The notes: generated by a model from the sequence alone, not told the origin. 64,000 nucleotides of DNA from Nocardioides sp. S-1144 (GCF_005954645.2 NZ_CP040695.2:4092001-4156000); one strand, 5' to 3'. Positions 16,131 to 25,320 are shown, counted from the first letter of the stretch. Made by a program: numbers and translations.

Positions 16131-16589
16131 TCAGTGCGGCTGCCAGGCGTCCTCGTCGGCGGTGCGCGAGGTGACCGCCTTGGGCAGCTTGCCGTCGGCC
16201 AGCTGCTGGATGGAGACCTGCTCGAAGACGTCGCGCAGGGAGCGACGCGCCGCGATCCAGACGTGCTGGAGGACGTCGGCGGACTCGTTGTAGGTGACCG
16301 ACTCCGGGCGCAGGCCGTAGACCGAGACGAGCGGACCGTCGACGGCGCGGATGACGTCGGCGACCGAGACGTCGGTGGCCGGGCGTCCCATCCGCCAGCC
16401 GCCCGACTGCCCGCGCTGCGACATCACGACGCCGGCGCGGCGCAGGTCGGCCAGGATCGCCTGGAGGAAGCCGTGCGGGATCTCCTGCAGCCGGCCGAGC
16501 TCCTCGGCGCTGACCGCCTTGCCGTCCTCGCGCCCGGCCATCTCGATGAGGGCACGCAGCGCGTAGTCGGACTTGGCGGAAACTCGCAT
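16131..16589 (-). CDS. Rrf2-family transcriptional regulator
   Basis: A 152-residue winged-helix regulator. The N-terminus MRVSAKSDYALRAL and the QRGQSGGWRMGRP wing (~58-70) are diagnostic of Rrf2. There is no cysteine anywhere in the protein, so it cannot carry the three-cysteine Fe-S cluster of IscR or NsrR; a small-molecule (CymR-like) or other mode is more likely. It is divergent from the acyl-CoA dehydrogenase gene with a ~240-bp shared upstream region, so it may regulate that gene. Confidence 0.9.
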   Translation of the reverse strand: MRVSAKSDYALRALIEMAGREDGKAVSAEELGRLQEIPHGFLQAILADLRRAGVVMSQRGQSGGWRMGRPATDVSVADVIRAVDGPLVSVYGLRPESVTYNESADVLQHVWIAARRSLRDVFEQVSIQQLADGKLPKAVTSRTADEDAWQPH

Positions 16590-16723
16590 AGGGCCAGTGT
16601 GTCAGATATGTCGGGTCGATCACTGGACATGGCACCCCCGGAAGCATCCGGTCTCCGCCCTGGTCGCCGCGCCGAACGCCGTGCCGCTCGTCCGGGACGC
16701 CCCTCGTCGACGTCACCCGGTTC

Positions 16724-16752
16724 TTGCACAGGCCGAGCCGGGCTCCTATCAT
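16724..16752 (+). promoter_or_regulatory. promoter of the acyl-CoA dehydrogenase gene
   Basis: TTGCAC (16724-16729) and TATCAT (16747-16752) are spaced by exactly 17 bp, giving a good sigma-70 promoter 80 bp upstream of the start codon. Immediately downstream, TTACTGGTCGGTA (16756-16768) is an imperfect dyad of the sort bound by TetR-type fatty-acid regulators. It overlaps the expected transcription start and would block it if occupied. Confidence 0.6.
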
Positions 16753-16832
16753 CAAGTTACTGGTCGGTAGCCCGCACTGTTGAGCGGCGGGCAGGACCGA
16801 GCTCCACGACGAGATCAAGGAACGGTGAGCCC

Positions 16833-18707
16833 GTGAGCCACTACAAGAGCAACCTGCGCGACATCGAGTTCAACCTCTTCGAGGTGCTCGGTCGCGACGA
16901 GATCCTGGGCACCGGCCCGTTCGCCGACGTCGACGGTGAGTCGGCGCGCTCGATCCTGGCGGAGGTGGAGCGGCTCTCCCGCGAGGACCTCGCCGCGTCG
17001 TACGAGGACAGCGACCGCAACCCGCCGGTCTTCGACCCCGCCACGAACACCGCGCCGATCCCCGAGTCGTTCCAGAAGAGCTACCGCGCCTGGATGGACG
17101 CCGAGTTCTGGCGCCTGCAGATCAACGAGGACCTCGGCGGCACGCCGGCGCCCTCCTCGCTGGTGTGGGCCACGGCCGAGATGGTGCTCGGCGCCAACGC
17201 GCCGGTGTGGATGTACGCCGCCGGCCCCGCGTTCGCGCAGGTCGTGCACCGCAACGGCAACGACCGCGACAAGCGGATCGCCCAGATCATGGTCGAGCGC
17301 CAGTGGGGCTGCACCATGGTCCTCACCGAGCCCGACGCCGGCTCCGACGTCGGCGCCGGCCGCTCCCGCGCCACCGCCAACGCCGACGGCTCGTGGAACA
17401 TTGAGGGCGTCAAGCGCTTCATCACCTCGGCCGAGCACGACATGAGCGAGAACATCATGCACCTCGTCCTCGCCCGCCCGGTGGGCGTCGAGGGCGTCGG
17501 CGGCCCGGGCACCAAGGGCCTCTCGCTGTTCCTGGTGCCCCACCACCACTTCGACCACGAGACCGGCGAGCTCACCGGCGAGCGCAACGGCGTCTACGTG
17601 ACCAACGTCGAGCACAAGATGGGCATCAAGGTCTCCAACACCTGCGAGGTCACCTTCGGCGACTCCTCCGTCGGCAACGGAGAGCCCGCCCGCGGCTGGC
17701 TGCTCGGCGAGGTCCACCACGGCATCGCGCAGATGTTCCAGGTCATCGAGAACGCCCGGATGATGGTCGGCACCAAGGCCATCGCCACCCTCTCGACCGG
17801 CTACCTCAACGCCCTCGAGTACGCCAAGCAGCGCCAGCAGGGCGCCGACCTGACGCAGTCCGGCGACAAGACCGCGCCGCGCGTCACGATCACCCACCAC
17901 CCCGACGTCCGCCGCTCGCTGATGGTGCAGAAGTCCTTCTCCGAGGCGATGCGCTCGCTGGTGCTCTACACCGCGACGTGGCAGGACCGGATCCAGCTCG
18001 CCGAGCACCACGGCGAGGGCCTGGGCGAGGACGCCAAGCTCGCGAACGCCGTCAACGACCTGCTGCTCCCGATCGTCAAGGGCTACGGCTCGGAGCGCTC
18101 GTGGGTGCTGCTCGGCACCGAGTCGCTGCAGACCTTCGGTGGCTCCGGCTTCCTGCAGGAGTACCCGCTGGAGCAGTACGTCCGCGACGCCAAGATCGAC
18201 ACCCTCTACGAGGGCACGACCGCGATCCAGGGCCAGGACTTCTTCTTCCGCAAGATCGTCAAGGACCAGGGCAGGGCGCTCGGCACCATCGCGGCCGAGA
18301 TCCAGAAGTTCCTCGACGCCGAGGGCGGCAACGGCCGCCTCAAGAGCGAGCGCGCACTCCTGGCCACCGCCCTCGACGACGCCAACGCCATCGTCGGCCA
18401 CATGATCAACGAGCTCATGTCGGCCCAGGACGACATCCGCAACATCTACAAGGTGGGGCTCAACACCACCCGCCTGCTGATGGTGCTCGGCGACGTCGTC
18501 TGCGCCTGGCTGCTGCTGCGCGGCGCCGACGTCGCCCTCGGCAAGCTCGGCGGCGAGGTCTCGCCGAAGGACAAGTCGTTCTACGAGGGCAAGGTCGCCG
18601 CGGCCCAGTTCTTCGCCCAGTACAACCTGCCGAAGATCTCCGCCGAGCGCGCCATCGCCGAGGCCACCGACCTCTCCCTGATGGACCTCGACGAGTCCGC
18701 GTTCTGA
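16833..18707 (+). CDS. acyl-CoA dehydrogenase
   Basis: A 624-residue FAD-dependent acyl-CoA dehydrogenase of the long form, carrying a small N-terminal extension (SHYKSNLRDIEFNLFEVLGR) before the standard fold. Family blocks are MVLTEPDAGSDVGA (~residue 167), GVKRFITSAEHD (~191) and QTFGGSGFLQEYPLEQYVRDAKI (~430-452). The catalytic glutamate is probably in TLYEGTTAIQGQD. It starts at GTG 16833 behind AAGGAACGG. The open frame runs far upstream through the promoter and is not coding there. Beta-oxidation of an unknown acyl-CoA is expected. Confidence 0.93.
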   Translation: MSHYKSNLRDIEFNLFEVLGRDEILGTGPFADVDGESARSILAEVERLSREDLAASYEDSDRNPPVFDPATNTAPIPESFQKSYRAWMDAEFWRLQINEDLGGTPAPSSLVWATAEMVLGANAPVWMYAAGPAFAQVVHRNGNDRDKRIAQIMVERQWGCTMVLTEPDAGSDVGAGRSRATANADGSWNIEGVKRFITSAEHDMSENIMHLVLARPVGVEGVGGPGTKGLSLFLVPHHHFDHETGELTGERNGVYVTNVEHKMGIKVSNTCEVTFGDSSVGNGEPARGWLLGEVHHGIAQMFQVIENARMMVGTKAIATLSTGYLNALEYAKQRQQGADLTQSGDKTAPRVTITHHPDVRRSLMVQKSFSEAMRSLVLYTATWQDRIQLAEHHGEGLGEDAKLANAVNDLLLPIVKGYGSERSWVLLGTESLQTFGGSGFLQEYPLEQYVRDAKIDTLYEGTTAIQGQDFFFRKIVKDQGRALGTIAAEIQKFLDAEGGNGRLKSERALLATALDDANAIVGHMINELMSAQDDIRNIYKVGLNTTRLLMVLGDVVCAWLLLRGADVALGKLGGEVSPKDKSFYEGKVAAAQFFAQYNLPKISAERAIAEATDLSLMDLDESAF

Positions 18708-18731
18708 CCCACCCGCACCACCAACCCCGCC

Positions 18732-18800
18732 GACCCGTCGCTGATCAGCGACGGGTCGGCGTCGTTGTCGCACTGACCCGTCGCTGATCAGCGACGGGTC
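18732..18800. repeat. 43-bp-period palindrome array A (2 units)
   Basis: Two perfect 26-bp palindromes, GACCCGTCGCTGA followed by its reverse complement, lie at 18732-18757 and 18775-18800. They are separated by a 17-bp spacer (GGCGTCGTTGTCGCACT). The array fills the convergent junction between the acyl-CoA dehydrogenase and lysG genes and may act as a bidirectional terminator or protein-binding site. Related arrays on the same 43-bp period are at 47302-47413 and 62192-62328. Confidence 0.85.
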
Positions 18801-18814
18801 AGCGTCCGGGGTGG

Positions 18815-19693
18815 TCAGCGAGCAGGTCGGAGCGCCGGCGCGGCGGCCGCCCGGACCGTCTCGGTCAGCCGGGCCAGGACGGGCGAGTCGAGCCGCCAGC
18901 GCTGCCAGTGCAGCGGGACGTCGACGCGGTCGCGGGCCGAGAGCAGCACCAGCGCGCCGGAGGCCAGGTCGGGGTCGAGCTGGGGTGCCGGGAGCAGCCC
19001 CCAGCCCAGGCCGCGGCGGACCGCCTCGTGGTAGTCGGTCGAGGTGGGCACGCGGTGCGCGACCGGCGGCGGGCCGAGGCCGCGCGCGGCCAGCAGCTCG
19101 TGCTGGAGCGCGTCCTTCTCGTTGAACACCACCACCGGCATCCGCGCCCAGTCGGCGCCGCGGCCGTGCCGCCAGCGCTCCGCGAACGCCGGGGACGCCG
19201 CCGGCCGGTAGCGCAGCGAGCCGAGCGGCTCCACCGCGCAGCCCTGCACCGCGACGGGGTCGGAGGTGACCGCGCCGAGCACGTCGCCGCGGCGCAGCAG
19301 GTCGGCCGAGAAGCCCTGGTCCTCCACGTGCAGCCGCAGCGCGACACCGTCCCAGCCGGCGACCTCACCGACGACGTCGCGGAACCAGGTGGCGAGCGAG
19401 TCGGCGTTCACCGCGACCGGGAGGTCGGTGCGCGCCCGGGTGCCGGCGTCCAGGAGCGCACGGGCCTCGTCGTGGAGCAGCGCCGTCTGCCGCGCCAGCC
19501 GGACCAGCGTCTCCCCCGCGGGCGTGGCCACGCACGGCGTCGAGCGGCGCACGACGACCTGGCCGACCGACGTCTCGAGCGCCCGGATCCGCTGGCTGAC
19601 CGCGCTGGTGGTGACGTGCAGCTGCCGGGCCGCTGCCTCGAAGGTCCCGTGGTCGACGATCGCGGCGAGGGCGGCGAGCTGGTCGGGCTGCAT
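18815..19693 (-). CDS. lysG: LysR-family regulator of lysine/arginine export (ArgP/LysG type)
   Basis: A 292-residue LysR-type activator. The N-terminal HTH (MQPDQLAALAAIVDHGTFEAA, SAVSQRIRALE) and the effector domain fit the ArgP/LysG subfamily. It is divergent from a lysE exporter gene, with only 70 bp between them, which is the classic Corynebacterium lysG-lysE arrangement. It should activate lysE when basic amino acids accumulate. Confidence 0.88.
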   Translation of the reverse strand: MQPDQLAALAAIVDHGTFEAAARQLHVTTSAVSQRIRALETSVGQVVVRRSTPCVATPAGETLVRLARQTALLHDEARALLDAGTRARTDLPVAVNADSLATWFRDVVGEVAGWDGVALRLHVEDQGFSADLLRRGDVLGAVTSDPVAVQGCAVEPLGSLRYRPAASPAFAERWRHGRGADWARMPVVVFNEKDALQHELLAARGLGPPPVAHRVPTSTDYHEAVRRGLGWGLLPAPQLDPDLASGALVLLSARDRVDVPLHWQRWRLDSPVLARLTETVRAAAAPALRPAR

Positions 19694-19703
19694 GAAGCCA
19701 GCC

Positions 19704-19721
19704 TAATCAGGTTGAAGATTA
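19704..19721. promoter_or_regulatory. LysR-type box between lysG and lysE
   Basis: TAATC-N8-GATTA forms a dyad at 19704-19721 in the 70-bp divergent intergenic region, matching the T-N11-A style of LysR sites. Larger arms GCCAGC (19697-19702) and GCTGGC (19726-19731) flank it. A TAGCGT hexamer (19753-19758) just before the lysE GTG fits a leaderless -10 element. Confidence 0.5.
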
Positions 19722-19763
19722 TTTCGCTGGCCTGAACGGCGTCCGGGTCCCTAGCGTGGTGCC

Positions 19764-20363
19764 GTGCTCTCCTCCAGCGTCGCCGGCCTGCTCACCGGGC
19801 TGAGCCTGATCATCGCCATCGGCGCGCAGAACGCCTTCGTGCTGCGCCAGGGCCTGGCCCGCCGGCACGTCGGCGCGGTGGTGGCGGTCTGCGCGGTCTC
19901 CGACCTCGTACTGATCGTCGCGGGGATCGCCGGCATCGGCACCGTCATCGAGCAGGCCGGGTGGGTGGTCGACGTCGTCCGCTGGGCCGGCGTGGCGTTC
20001 CTGACCTGGTACGGCGTCCGCAGCCTGCTCCGCGCCCGCCGGGGTGAGTCCCTCGAGGCCGCCACCGGGCAGGACGCCACCCTCGGCGTCGCCGTCCGGA
20101 CGGCGGTCGCGCTCACCTGGCTCAACCCGCACGTCTACCTCGACACCGTGCTGCTCGTCGGCTCGATCGCCCACACCCACGACCACGTCTGGTGGTTCGC
20201 CGCCGGCGCCGGCACCGCGAGCATCGTCTGGTTCGTCGGCCTCGGGTACGGCGCCCGGCTGATGCACCGCACCCTGTCGACGCCGCGGGCGTGGCAGGTG
20301 CTCGACGTCCTCATCGGCGTGACCATGCTCGGCATCGCCGCGCTGCTGGCCACCGGCGGCTGA
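19764..20363 (+). CDS. lysE: LysE-family basic amino acid exporter
   Basis: A 199-residue membrane protein with about six helices and the LysE signature region near the N-terminus (GLSLIIAIGAQNAFVLRQGL, residues ~9-28). Conserved TWLNPHVYLDT lies in the second half (~118). It exports L-lysine and/or L-arginine. It starts with GTG 19764 and is divergent from its presumed activator lysG. Confidence 0.92.
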   Translation: MLSSSVAGLLTGLSLIIAIGAQNAFVLRQGLARRHVGAVVAVCAVSDLVLIVAGIAGIGTVIEQAGWVVDVVRWAGVAFLTWYGVRSLLRARRGESLEAATGQDATLGVAVRTAVALTWLNPHVYLDTVLLVGSIAHTHDHVWWFAAGAGTASIVWFVGLGYGARLMHRTLSTPRAWQVLDVLIGVTMLGIAALLATGG

Positions 20364-20406
20364 CGGGCAGGGTTGACCCGCGCCCGCGCGGGACACAATG
20401 ACGCCC

Positions 20407-20997
20407 ATGTCGCAGCAGCCCCCGCCGTACGGCGCTCCGGAGCCCCAGCAGCCCTACCCGAACCCGTACGGCCCCGGCGCCTACCCGAACCCGTACCCGC
20501 CCCGCAACAACAACGGCACCCGCAACGTGCTGCTCATCGTGGGCCTGGTCGTCGTCCTCTTCTGCGGCGGCCTCGTGGCTCTGACCGCCTGGGGGGTCGT
20601 GAGCGTGAAGAACGGCATCGAGGACTCCTTCGACACCGACTACCGCGGCTCGAGCAAGGACCCCCTCACGATCAAGGAGGGCCAGGCCTTCGAGATCCGC
20701 GACTTCGAGTACGCCGAGGGCTGGAGCTTCGTGCGCCCGACCGGCCCCGACGACCTCGGGTCCGACCAGATCACCGGGCTCTCGGTCACCAGCTCGCGCG
20801 AGGACGCCGAGTCGTGGGACCGCCCCTCGATCACCTTCACCTTCCGTGAGGGCACCCGCGTCCTGGCCCAGGTCGACTGCCGCCTCGACGTCACCCTGAG
20901 CGAGGGCGACACCGCCGACATGGACTGCAGCGGCTACGACGACCTTCCCCAGGAGTTCGAGACGCTCCAGGTGCACGACCGCTCCACCTACGAGTGA
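20407..20997 (+). CDS. single-span membrane protein with Pro/Tyr-rich head
   Basis: A 196-residue protein of unknown function. The N-terminal ~38 residues are a Pro/Tyr/Asn-rich cytoplasmic head (YPNPYGPGAYPNPYPP). One membrane helix (~40-63) and an extracytoplasmic domain of about 130 residues follow, with two cysteines (CRLDVTL and MDCSGYDD) that could form a disulfide. This is a common actinobacterial surface-protein layout. The start could be ATG 20398 or ATG 20407; the second is chosen because it matches the usual MSQQPPPYG-type N-terminus. Confidence 0.65.
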   Translation: MSQQPPPYGAPEPQQPYPNPYGPGAYPNPYPPRNNNGTRNVLLIVGLVVVLFCGGLVALTAWGVVSVKNGIEDSFDTDYRGSSKDPLTIKEGQAFEIRDFEYAEGWSFVRPTGPDDLGSDQITGLSVTSSREDAESWDRPSITFTFREGTRVLAQVDCRLDVTLSEGDTADMDCSGYDDLPQEFETLQVHDRSTYE

Positions 20998-21033
20998 TCG
21001 CCAGTTCATGAACGTGAACGCCTGCCTCCAACA

Positions 21034-21103
21034 GTGGACGCGATGACCACTCTGTCCACATAACGGAACCAGTTTCGACATTACGAACCTCGAGCCCTAC
21101 CGT
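21034..21103 (+). promoter_or_regulatory. promoter region of the secreted repeat protein
   Basis: TTCGAC (21074-21079) and TACCGT (21098-21103) are spaced by 18 bp and precede the GTG start at 21156 by about 50 bp. Just upstream lie an inverted repeat GTGGAC (21034-21039)/GTCCAC (21054-21059) and a perfect GTTCATGAAC palindrome (21004-21013). The dyads are candidate operator sites. Confidence 0.45.
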
Positions 21104-21155
21104 CGGCAGCACCAGTTGTGGCGCGTGTCACAGCCATGCCTCGGAGGAGCCCGCC

Positions 21156-23693
21156 GTGTCCCGTCCCCTGTCCGCCCGAGCCGTCCGCCGGACGCTGAGC
21201 GCCCTGGCCGTCGTGGCCGTCGGTCTCACCGGCGTCGGCACCGTTCCCGCCGCCGCTGCCGACCCCGCGAACCCGAGAGCCGTCGGCGACACCGTGATCG
21301 CCTTCGTCGAGGTCGAGGACGGCGTCATCAGCGGCGGCCCGGCCCTGAACTCCGGCGACCACGGCAACTTCTCCGGCACCGGGTCCTACACGTTCCGCGA
21401 GACCGGGATGACCTCGACGATGACGGTCACGGCCCCCGAGGCCGGCACCTACCCGGTCTACATCCGCTACGCGGCCGGTCTGCTGGGTGCCGACGAGAAC
21501 GTCACCCGGTCGATGGGCCTGACCACCAACGGCAGCCGCCAGATCGTGTCCTACCCGATGACCGGCGACTGGGAGACCTGGCGCGTCGCGCAGGCGCAGG
21601 TCAACCTGAACGCCGGCAGCAACACGCTCGCGATCAACTGCAACCGGGGCACCGACTTCTGCCGCCTCAACTTCGACGCCGTCCAGGTCGGCGGCACGTC
21701 CTTCGACACCTGCGCCCCGACGCCGGTGAACCCCGGCTGGACCCGCCTCTTCGACGGCACGTTCGCCTCGTTCGACGTCTGGCGCAAGGCCGGTGGCCCC
21801 GGCGTGTTCGGCCGTCAGGCCGACTGCACCCTCCGCAGCTTCCGTGGCACCGCCACCATGTGGACGACGACGACCCAGACCGGGCCGCACACCGTCGAGG
21901 CCGACTGGAAGCGCTCCTCGGCCGGGGAGTCCGCGACCCTCCACCTCGCCTCGGCCGGCCGCGACACCGCTGCCAGCATCGCGGTGCCGCTGGGCACCGG
22001 CAACGCCGTCGGGCGGCCGGTCGGCGAGTGGAACACCACCCGCGTCGAGGTCACCGCCTCGGCCGTCCGGATCTACCTCAACGGCGCCCTGATCGAGACC
22101 CGCGCGGCCCCCAGCACGCTCAACGGCGCCATCGGCATCACCAACGCGGCGTCCACCGAGGGGATGCGCTTCCGGGACGTCCAGGTCCTGGACGACTACG
22201 AGCTCGGCCCGATCGCGGGGCCGGTCACCCGGGCCCGCCTCGCCGACGACACCGTCTCCCTCGGTGGCGAGTCGCGACTGGCGAACCTGGTGGCCGAGGC
22301 GCAGCGCGCCACGAGCACCTCCAACGGCGCGAACGGCGCGGCCCAGATCTCGTTCGTGCACCCGGACGCCGTCAAGGCCGACCTGGCCGGCCCGACCGTG
22401 GCCACCTACAAGCAGGCCGCGGCCGTGCAGCCGTCGACCGCCGACATGCGCAACTTCAAGCTGACCGGCGCCCAGGTCAAGAGCCTGCTCGAGCAGCAGT
22501 GGAGCCCGTCGCAGCCGTTCGTCCGCCTCGGCACCTCGGCGGGCTTCCGCTACACCTACGACCCGACCCGGCCGCAGGACTCGCGGGTCACCGACGTGCG
22601 GCTCAACGGCGTCCCCGTCGCCGCCGGGACGAGCTACTCGGTCACCACGTCCGGGGCGCTGCGCAGCGACGCCCGCTTCCCGGCCTTCTCCGGCCGCACC
22701 CTGGACCGGGCGGCCAACAAGACCGAGCGGGCGGCGCTCGTCGAGCACCTCGGCACCGCCCCCACCGTCGACGACACCCAGCACTCCGTCGGCGTCTCCA
22801 CGCCGAACGGCACGACCGTCGTCGCGGGTGAGGTCCTCGCCGTCGACCTCACCTCGCTCGCCTTCCCGGGAGCGGCGAGCGCCACGGACTCCTCGCTGAG
22901 CGTGACCCTCGACGGTCAGCCGCTCGGCGGGCCGGTCCCGGTCGACAGGACCAGCGGCCAGGCGCCCACCGACGAGTACGGCACCGCCGCCGTCCGTGCG
23001 CTGGTCCCGGCCACGACGCCCGCGGGCCCGGCGACGCTCGTCGTCTCCGGCGCGACCACCGGCTCCGTCACCGTCCCGATCACCGTGACCGCTCCTGCGG
23101 TGGTCACCGTCGACTCGACCACCACGGTCTCGGTCGCCGCGGGCTCGCTGCCGGTCCGGCAGGGCACCTCGTCGGTCTCCATCAGCGTCGCCAGGCCCGG
23201 CGGGACGCCGACCGGCCAGGTCGAGCTGTGGGTCGGCGGGGCGAAGGTCTCCACCGTCGCGCTGGTCGCCGGCCGCGCGAGCGCCAAGGTCGGCCCCTTC
23301 CCCACCGTCGGCAACCGCACCGTCCAGGCGCGCTACCTCGGCGACGCCGCGACCAACCCGAGCAGCAGCGCGGTCGCGACCGTCGCGGTCGTCAAGGCCG
23401 CCCCGAGCCTCGCGGTCGCCGTCCAGCCGGGGAAGGTCGTGGCCGGGAGGACGAGGGCCAAGGTCGTCGTCGCCGTCCGGGCCGCGGGGTTCACGCCCAC
23501 CGGCAAGGTCACGGTGAAGATCGGTGCCAAGACCTACGCCGGCACCCTCAAGGCCGGCAAGGTCACCATCACGCTGCCGAAGTTCAGGAAGGCCGGCACC
23601 GTCAGGGCCGCCGTCACCTACGCCGGCGACGCGCTCACCGTCTCGCGCCAGACCACCAAGAAGATCGTGGTCCGCAAGGCTCCCCGGCGCTAG
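21156..23693 (+). CDS. secreted multidomain protein with orphan 5'-nucleotidase C-terminal domain
   Basis: An 845-residue exported protein with a Sec signal peptide (twin Arg, hydrophobic core, cleavage after VPAAAA, ~34). In order I see: a CBM6/CBM35-like domain (~45-185); a DUF1080/concanavalin-like domain (~195-345); a domain matching the C-terminal half of 5'-nucleotidases (~350-545, ending in the GRTLDRAANKTERAAL region); and at least two Ig-like (Big_3) repeats to the end. The metallophosphatase half that normally carries 5'-nucleotidase activity is absent, so nucleotide or sugar binding is more likely than catalysis. No LPXTG anchor. GTG 21156 follows CGGAGGAG. Confidence 0.75.
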   Translation: MSRPLSARAVRRTLSALAVVAVGLTGVGTVPAAAADPANPRAVGDTVIAFVEVEDGVISGGPALNSGDHGNFSGTGSYTFRETGMTSTMTVTAPEAGTYPVYIRYAAGLLGADENVTRSMGLTTNGSRQIVSYPMTGDWETWRVAQAQVNLNAGSNTLAINCNRGTDFCRLNFDAVQVGGTSFDTCAPTPVNPGWTRLFDGTFASFDVWRKAGGPGVFGRQADCTLRSFRGTATMWTTTTQTGPHTVEADWKRSSAGESATLHLASAGRDTAASIAVPLGTGNAVGRPVGEWNTTRVEVTASAVRIYLNGALIETRAAPSTLNGAIGITNAASTEGMRFRDVQVLDDYELGPIAGPVTRARLADDTVSLGGESRLANLVAEAQRATSTSNGANGAAQISFVHPDAVKADLAGPTVATYKQAAAVQPSTADMRNFKLTGAQVKSLLEQQWSPSQPFVRLGTSAGFRYTYDPTRPQDSRVTDVRLNGVPVAAGTSYSVTTSGALRSDARFPAFSGRTLDRAANKTERAALVEHLGTAPTVDDTQHSVGVSTPNGTTVVAGEVLAVDLTSLAFPGAASATDSSLSVTLDGQPLGGPVPVDRTSGQAPTDEYGTAAVRALVPATTPAGPATLVVSGATTGSVTVPITVTAPAVVTVDSTTTVSVAAGSLPVRQGTSSVSISVARPGGTPTGQVELWVGGAKVSTVALVAGRASAKVGPFPTVGNRTVQARYLGDAATNPSSSAVATVAVVKAAPSLAVAVQPGKVVAGRTRAKVVVAVRAAGFTPTGKVTVKIGAKTYAGTLKAGKVTITLPKFRKAGTVRAAVTYAGDALTVSRQTTKKIVVRKAPRR

Positions 23694-23809
23694 CACCGGC
23701 AGCCCCGCACCGAGCCGGGCCCGGAGGACGTCGTCCTCCGGGCCCGTGCTGCGTTTCGCGACAGCCGGACCCCGGGAAGACCAGGCGTTCGGCCGGTGTT
23801 GAGGGCGGT

Positions 23810-24832
23810 GTGAAGAAGAACATCGGGTTCCTGAACTTCGGGCACTGGACGCCGTCGCCGCAGTCGGCCGTGCGCACGGCGTCCGACTCGCTGCTGCAGT
23901 CGATCGAGCTGGCCGTCGCGGCCGAGGAGCTCGGCGTCGACGGCGCCTACTTCCGCGTCCACCACTTCGCGCGCCAGCTCGCCTCGCCGTTCCCGCTGCT
24001 CGCCGCCATCGGCGCGCGGACCAGCCGGATCGAGATCGGCACCGGCGTGATCGACATGCGCTACGAGAACCCGCTCTACATGGCCGAGGACGCCGGCGCC
24101 GCCGACCTCATCTCCGGCGGCCGGCTGCAGCTCGGCATCAGCCGGGGCTCACCGGAGCAGGTCGTCGACGGGTTCCGCTACTTCGGCTACGACCCCGGTC
24201 CCGACGGCGACCACGCCGAGATGGCCCGCAGGCACACCCGGGTCTTCCTCGACGCGCTGCGCGGCGAGGGCTTCGCCGAGCCGAACCCACGTCCGATGTT
24301 CGCCAACCCTCCGGGGCTGCTGCGCATCGAGCCGCACGCCCCCGGGCTGCGCGAGCGGATCTGGTGGGGCGCCGGCACCCGCGCCACCGCGGAGTGGACC
24401 GCCAAGCAGGGCATGAACCTGATGAGCTCCACCCTGCTGTCCGAGGACACCGGGGTGCCGTTCCACCAGCTGCAGGCCGAGCAGATCGAGCGGTTCCGCA
24501 CCGCCTGGGCCGCGGCCGGTCACGAGTTCGAGCCGCGGGTCTCGGTGAGCCGCAGCATCTTCCCGATCGTCGACGCCCGCGACCGCGCCTACTTCGGCGG
24601 GGAGTCGCGCAGCAACGACCAGGTCGGCATCATCGACGGCACCACGGCCCGCTTCGGCAAGACCTACGCGGGAGAGCCGGACCAGCTCGTCGCGGCGCTG
24701 GCCGAGGACGAGGCGATCGCCGCGGCCGACACGCTGCTGCTGACGATCCCCAACCAGCTCGGTGTCGACTACAACGCCCACGTGCTGGAGTCGATGCTGA
24801 CCCACGTGGCGCCCGCCCTCGGCTGGCGCTGA
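23810..24832 (+). CDS. LLM-class flavin-dependent oxidoreductase
   Basis: A 340-residue luciferase-like monooxygenase fold enzyme. It shows the IGARTSRIEIGTGVIDMRYENPL strand pair (~64-86) and GGRLQLGISRGSPEQV (~103-118), with the C-terminal bundle intact. FMNH2 or F420 would be the cofactor; the substrate is unknown. The open frame extends far upstream but GTG 23810 has a GAGGG ribosome-binding site and fits the family N-terminus (KKNIGFLNFGHW). Confidence 0.88.
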   Translation: MKKNIGFLNFGHWTPSPQSAVRTASDSLLQSIELAVAAEELGVDGAYFRVHHFARQLASPFPLLAAIGARTSRIEIGTGVIDMRYENPLYMAEDAGAADLISGGRLQLGISRGSPEQVVDGFRYFGYDPGPDGDHAEMARRHTRVFLDALRGEGFAEPNPRPMFANPPGLLRIEPHAPGLRERIWWGAGTRATAEWTAKQGMNLMSSTLLSEDTGVPFHQLQAEQIERFRTAWAAAGHEFEPRVSVSRSIFPIVDARDRAYFGGESRSNDQVGIIDGTTARFGKTYAGEPDQLVAALAEDEAIAAADTLLLTIPNQLGVDYNAHVLESMLTHVAPALGWR

Positions 24833-24857
24833 CGCCGGACCGGACGGGGCGGCGCGC

Positions 24858-25193
24858 TCACGCGCCGTCCCAGAACGGCCGCAGCTCGATCCGGCCGCCG
24901 CGGGCCATCTCGTGCTCCGCGGCGACCGCGATCGCGGCGTCCAGGTCGGGGCACTCAAGGACGTCGAACCCGACGATCCACTCGGTCGACTCGGCGTAGG
25001 GCCCCGCGGTGACGACCACCCGGCCGTCCCGCTTGCGGACGACGCGGGTCTCGGACTCGGGGCTGATCCGGTCACCGAGCAGCCGGGTCCCGGCCGCGTC
25101 GTGCCTGGCCACCCAGTCGTCGACCGGGGTCGCGTCGGGGTCGGGAGCGGTGTCGGGCTCGGGGTCGGTGCACACGAACATCAGGAACTTCAC
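24858..25193 (-). CDS. YCII-related domain protein
   Basis: A 111-residue protein of the YCII/DUF1330-like ferredoxin-type fold. It starts VKFLMFVCTDPEPD and carries the typical GDRISPESETRVVR, AGPYAESTEWIVGF and 'AIAVAAEHEMARGGRIELRP' pattern. GTG 25193 follows a perfect GAGGAGG site, which decides the start against the longer open frame. Relatives accompany ECF sigma factors, but none is adjacent here. Function unknown. Confidence 0.85.
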   Translation of the reverse strand: MKFLMFVCTDPEPDTAPDPDATPVDDWVARHDAAGTRLLGDRISPESETRVVRKRDGRVVVTAGPYAESTEWIVGFDVLECPDLDAAIAVAAEHEMARGGRIELRPFWDGA

Positions 25194-25320
25194 GGGGTGC
25201 CTCCTCGGCGGTGCTGCGGACGGTCGGTCGTGAGGATGACGGGCCGCCCGGCCCGGGATCGACATCCTGCCCCGACGAGCACGCCGCCGCGACGAGATCC
25301 ACCCGCGCGGGGCCGGGGCC

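Noticed and set aside
18732..18800. Palindrome arrays as a CRISPR
   Set aside because: The repeats are perfect palindromes with only 17-bp spacers, few units, similar spacers within arrays, and no cas genes are nearby.
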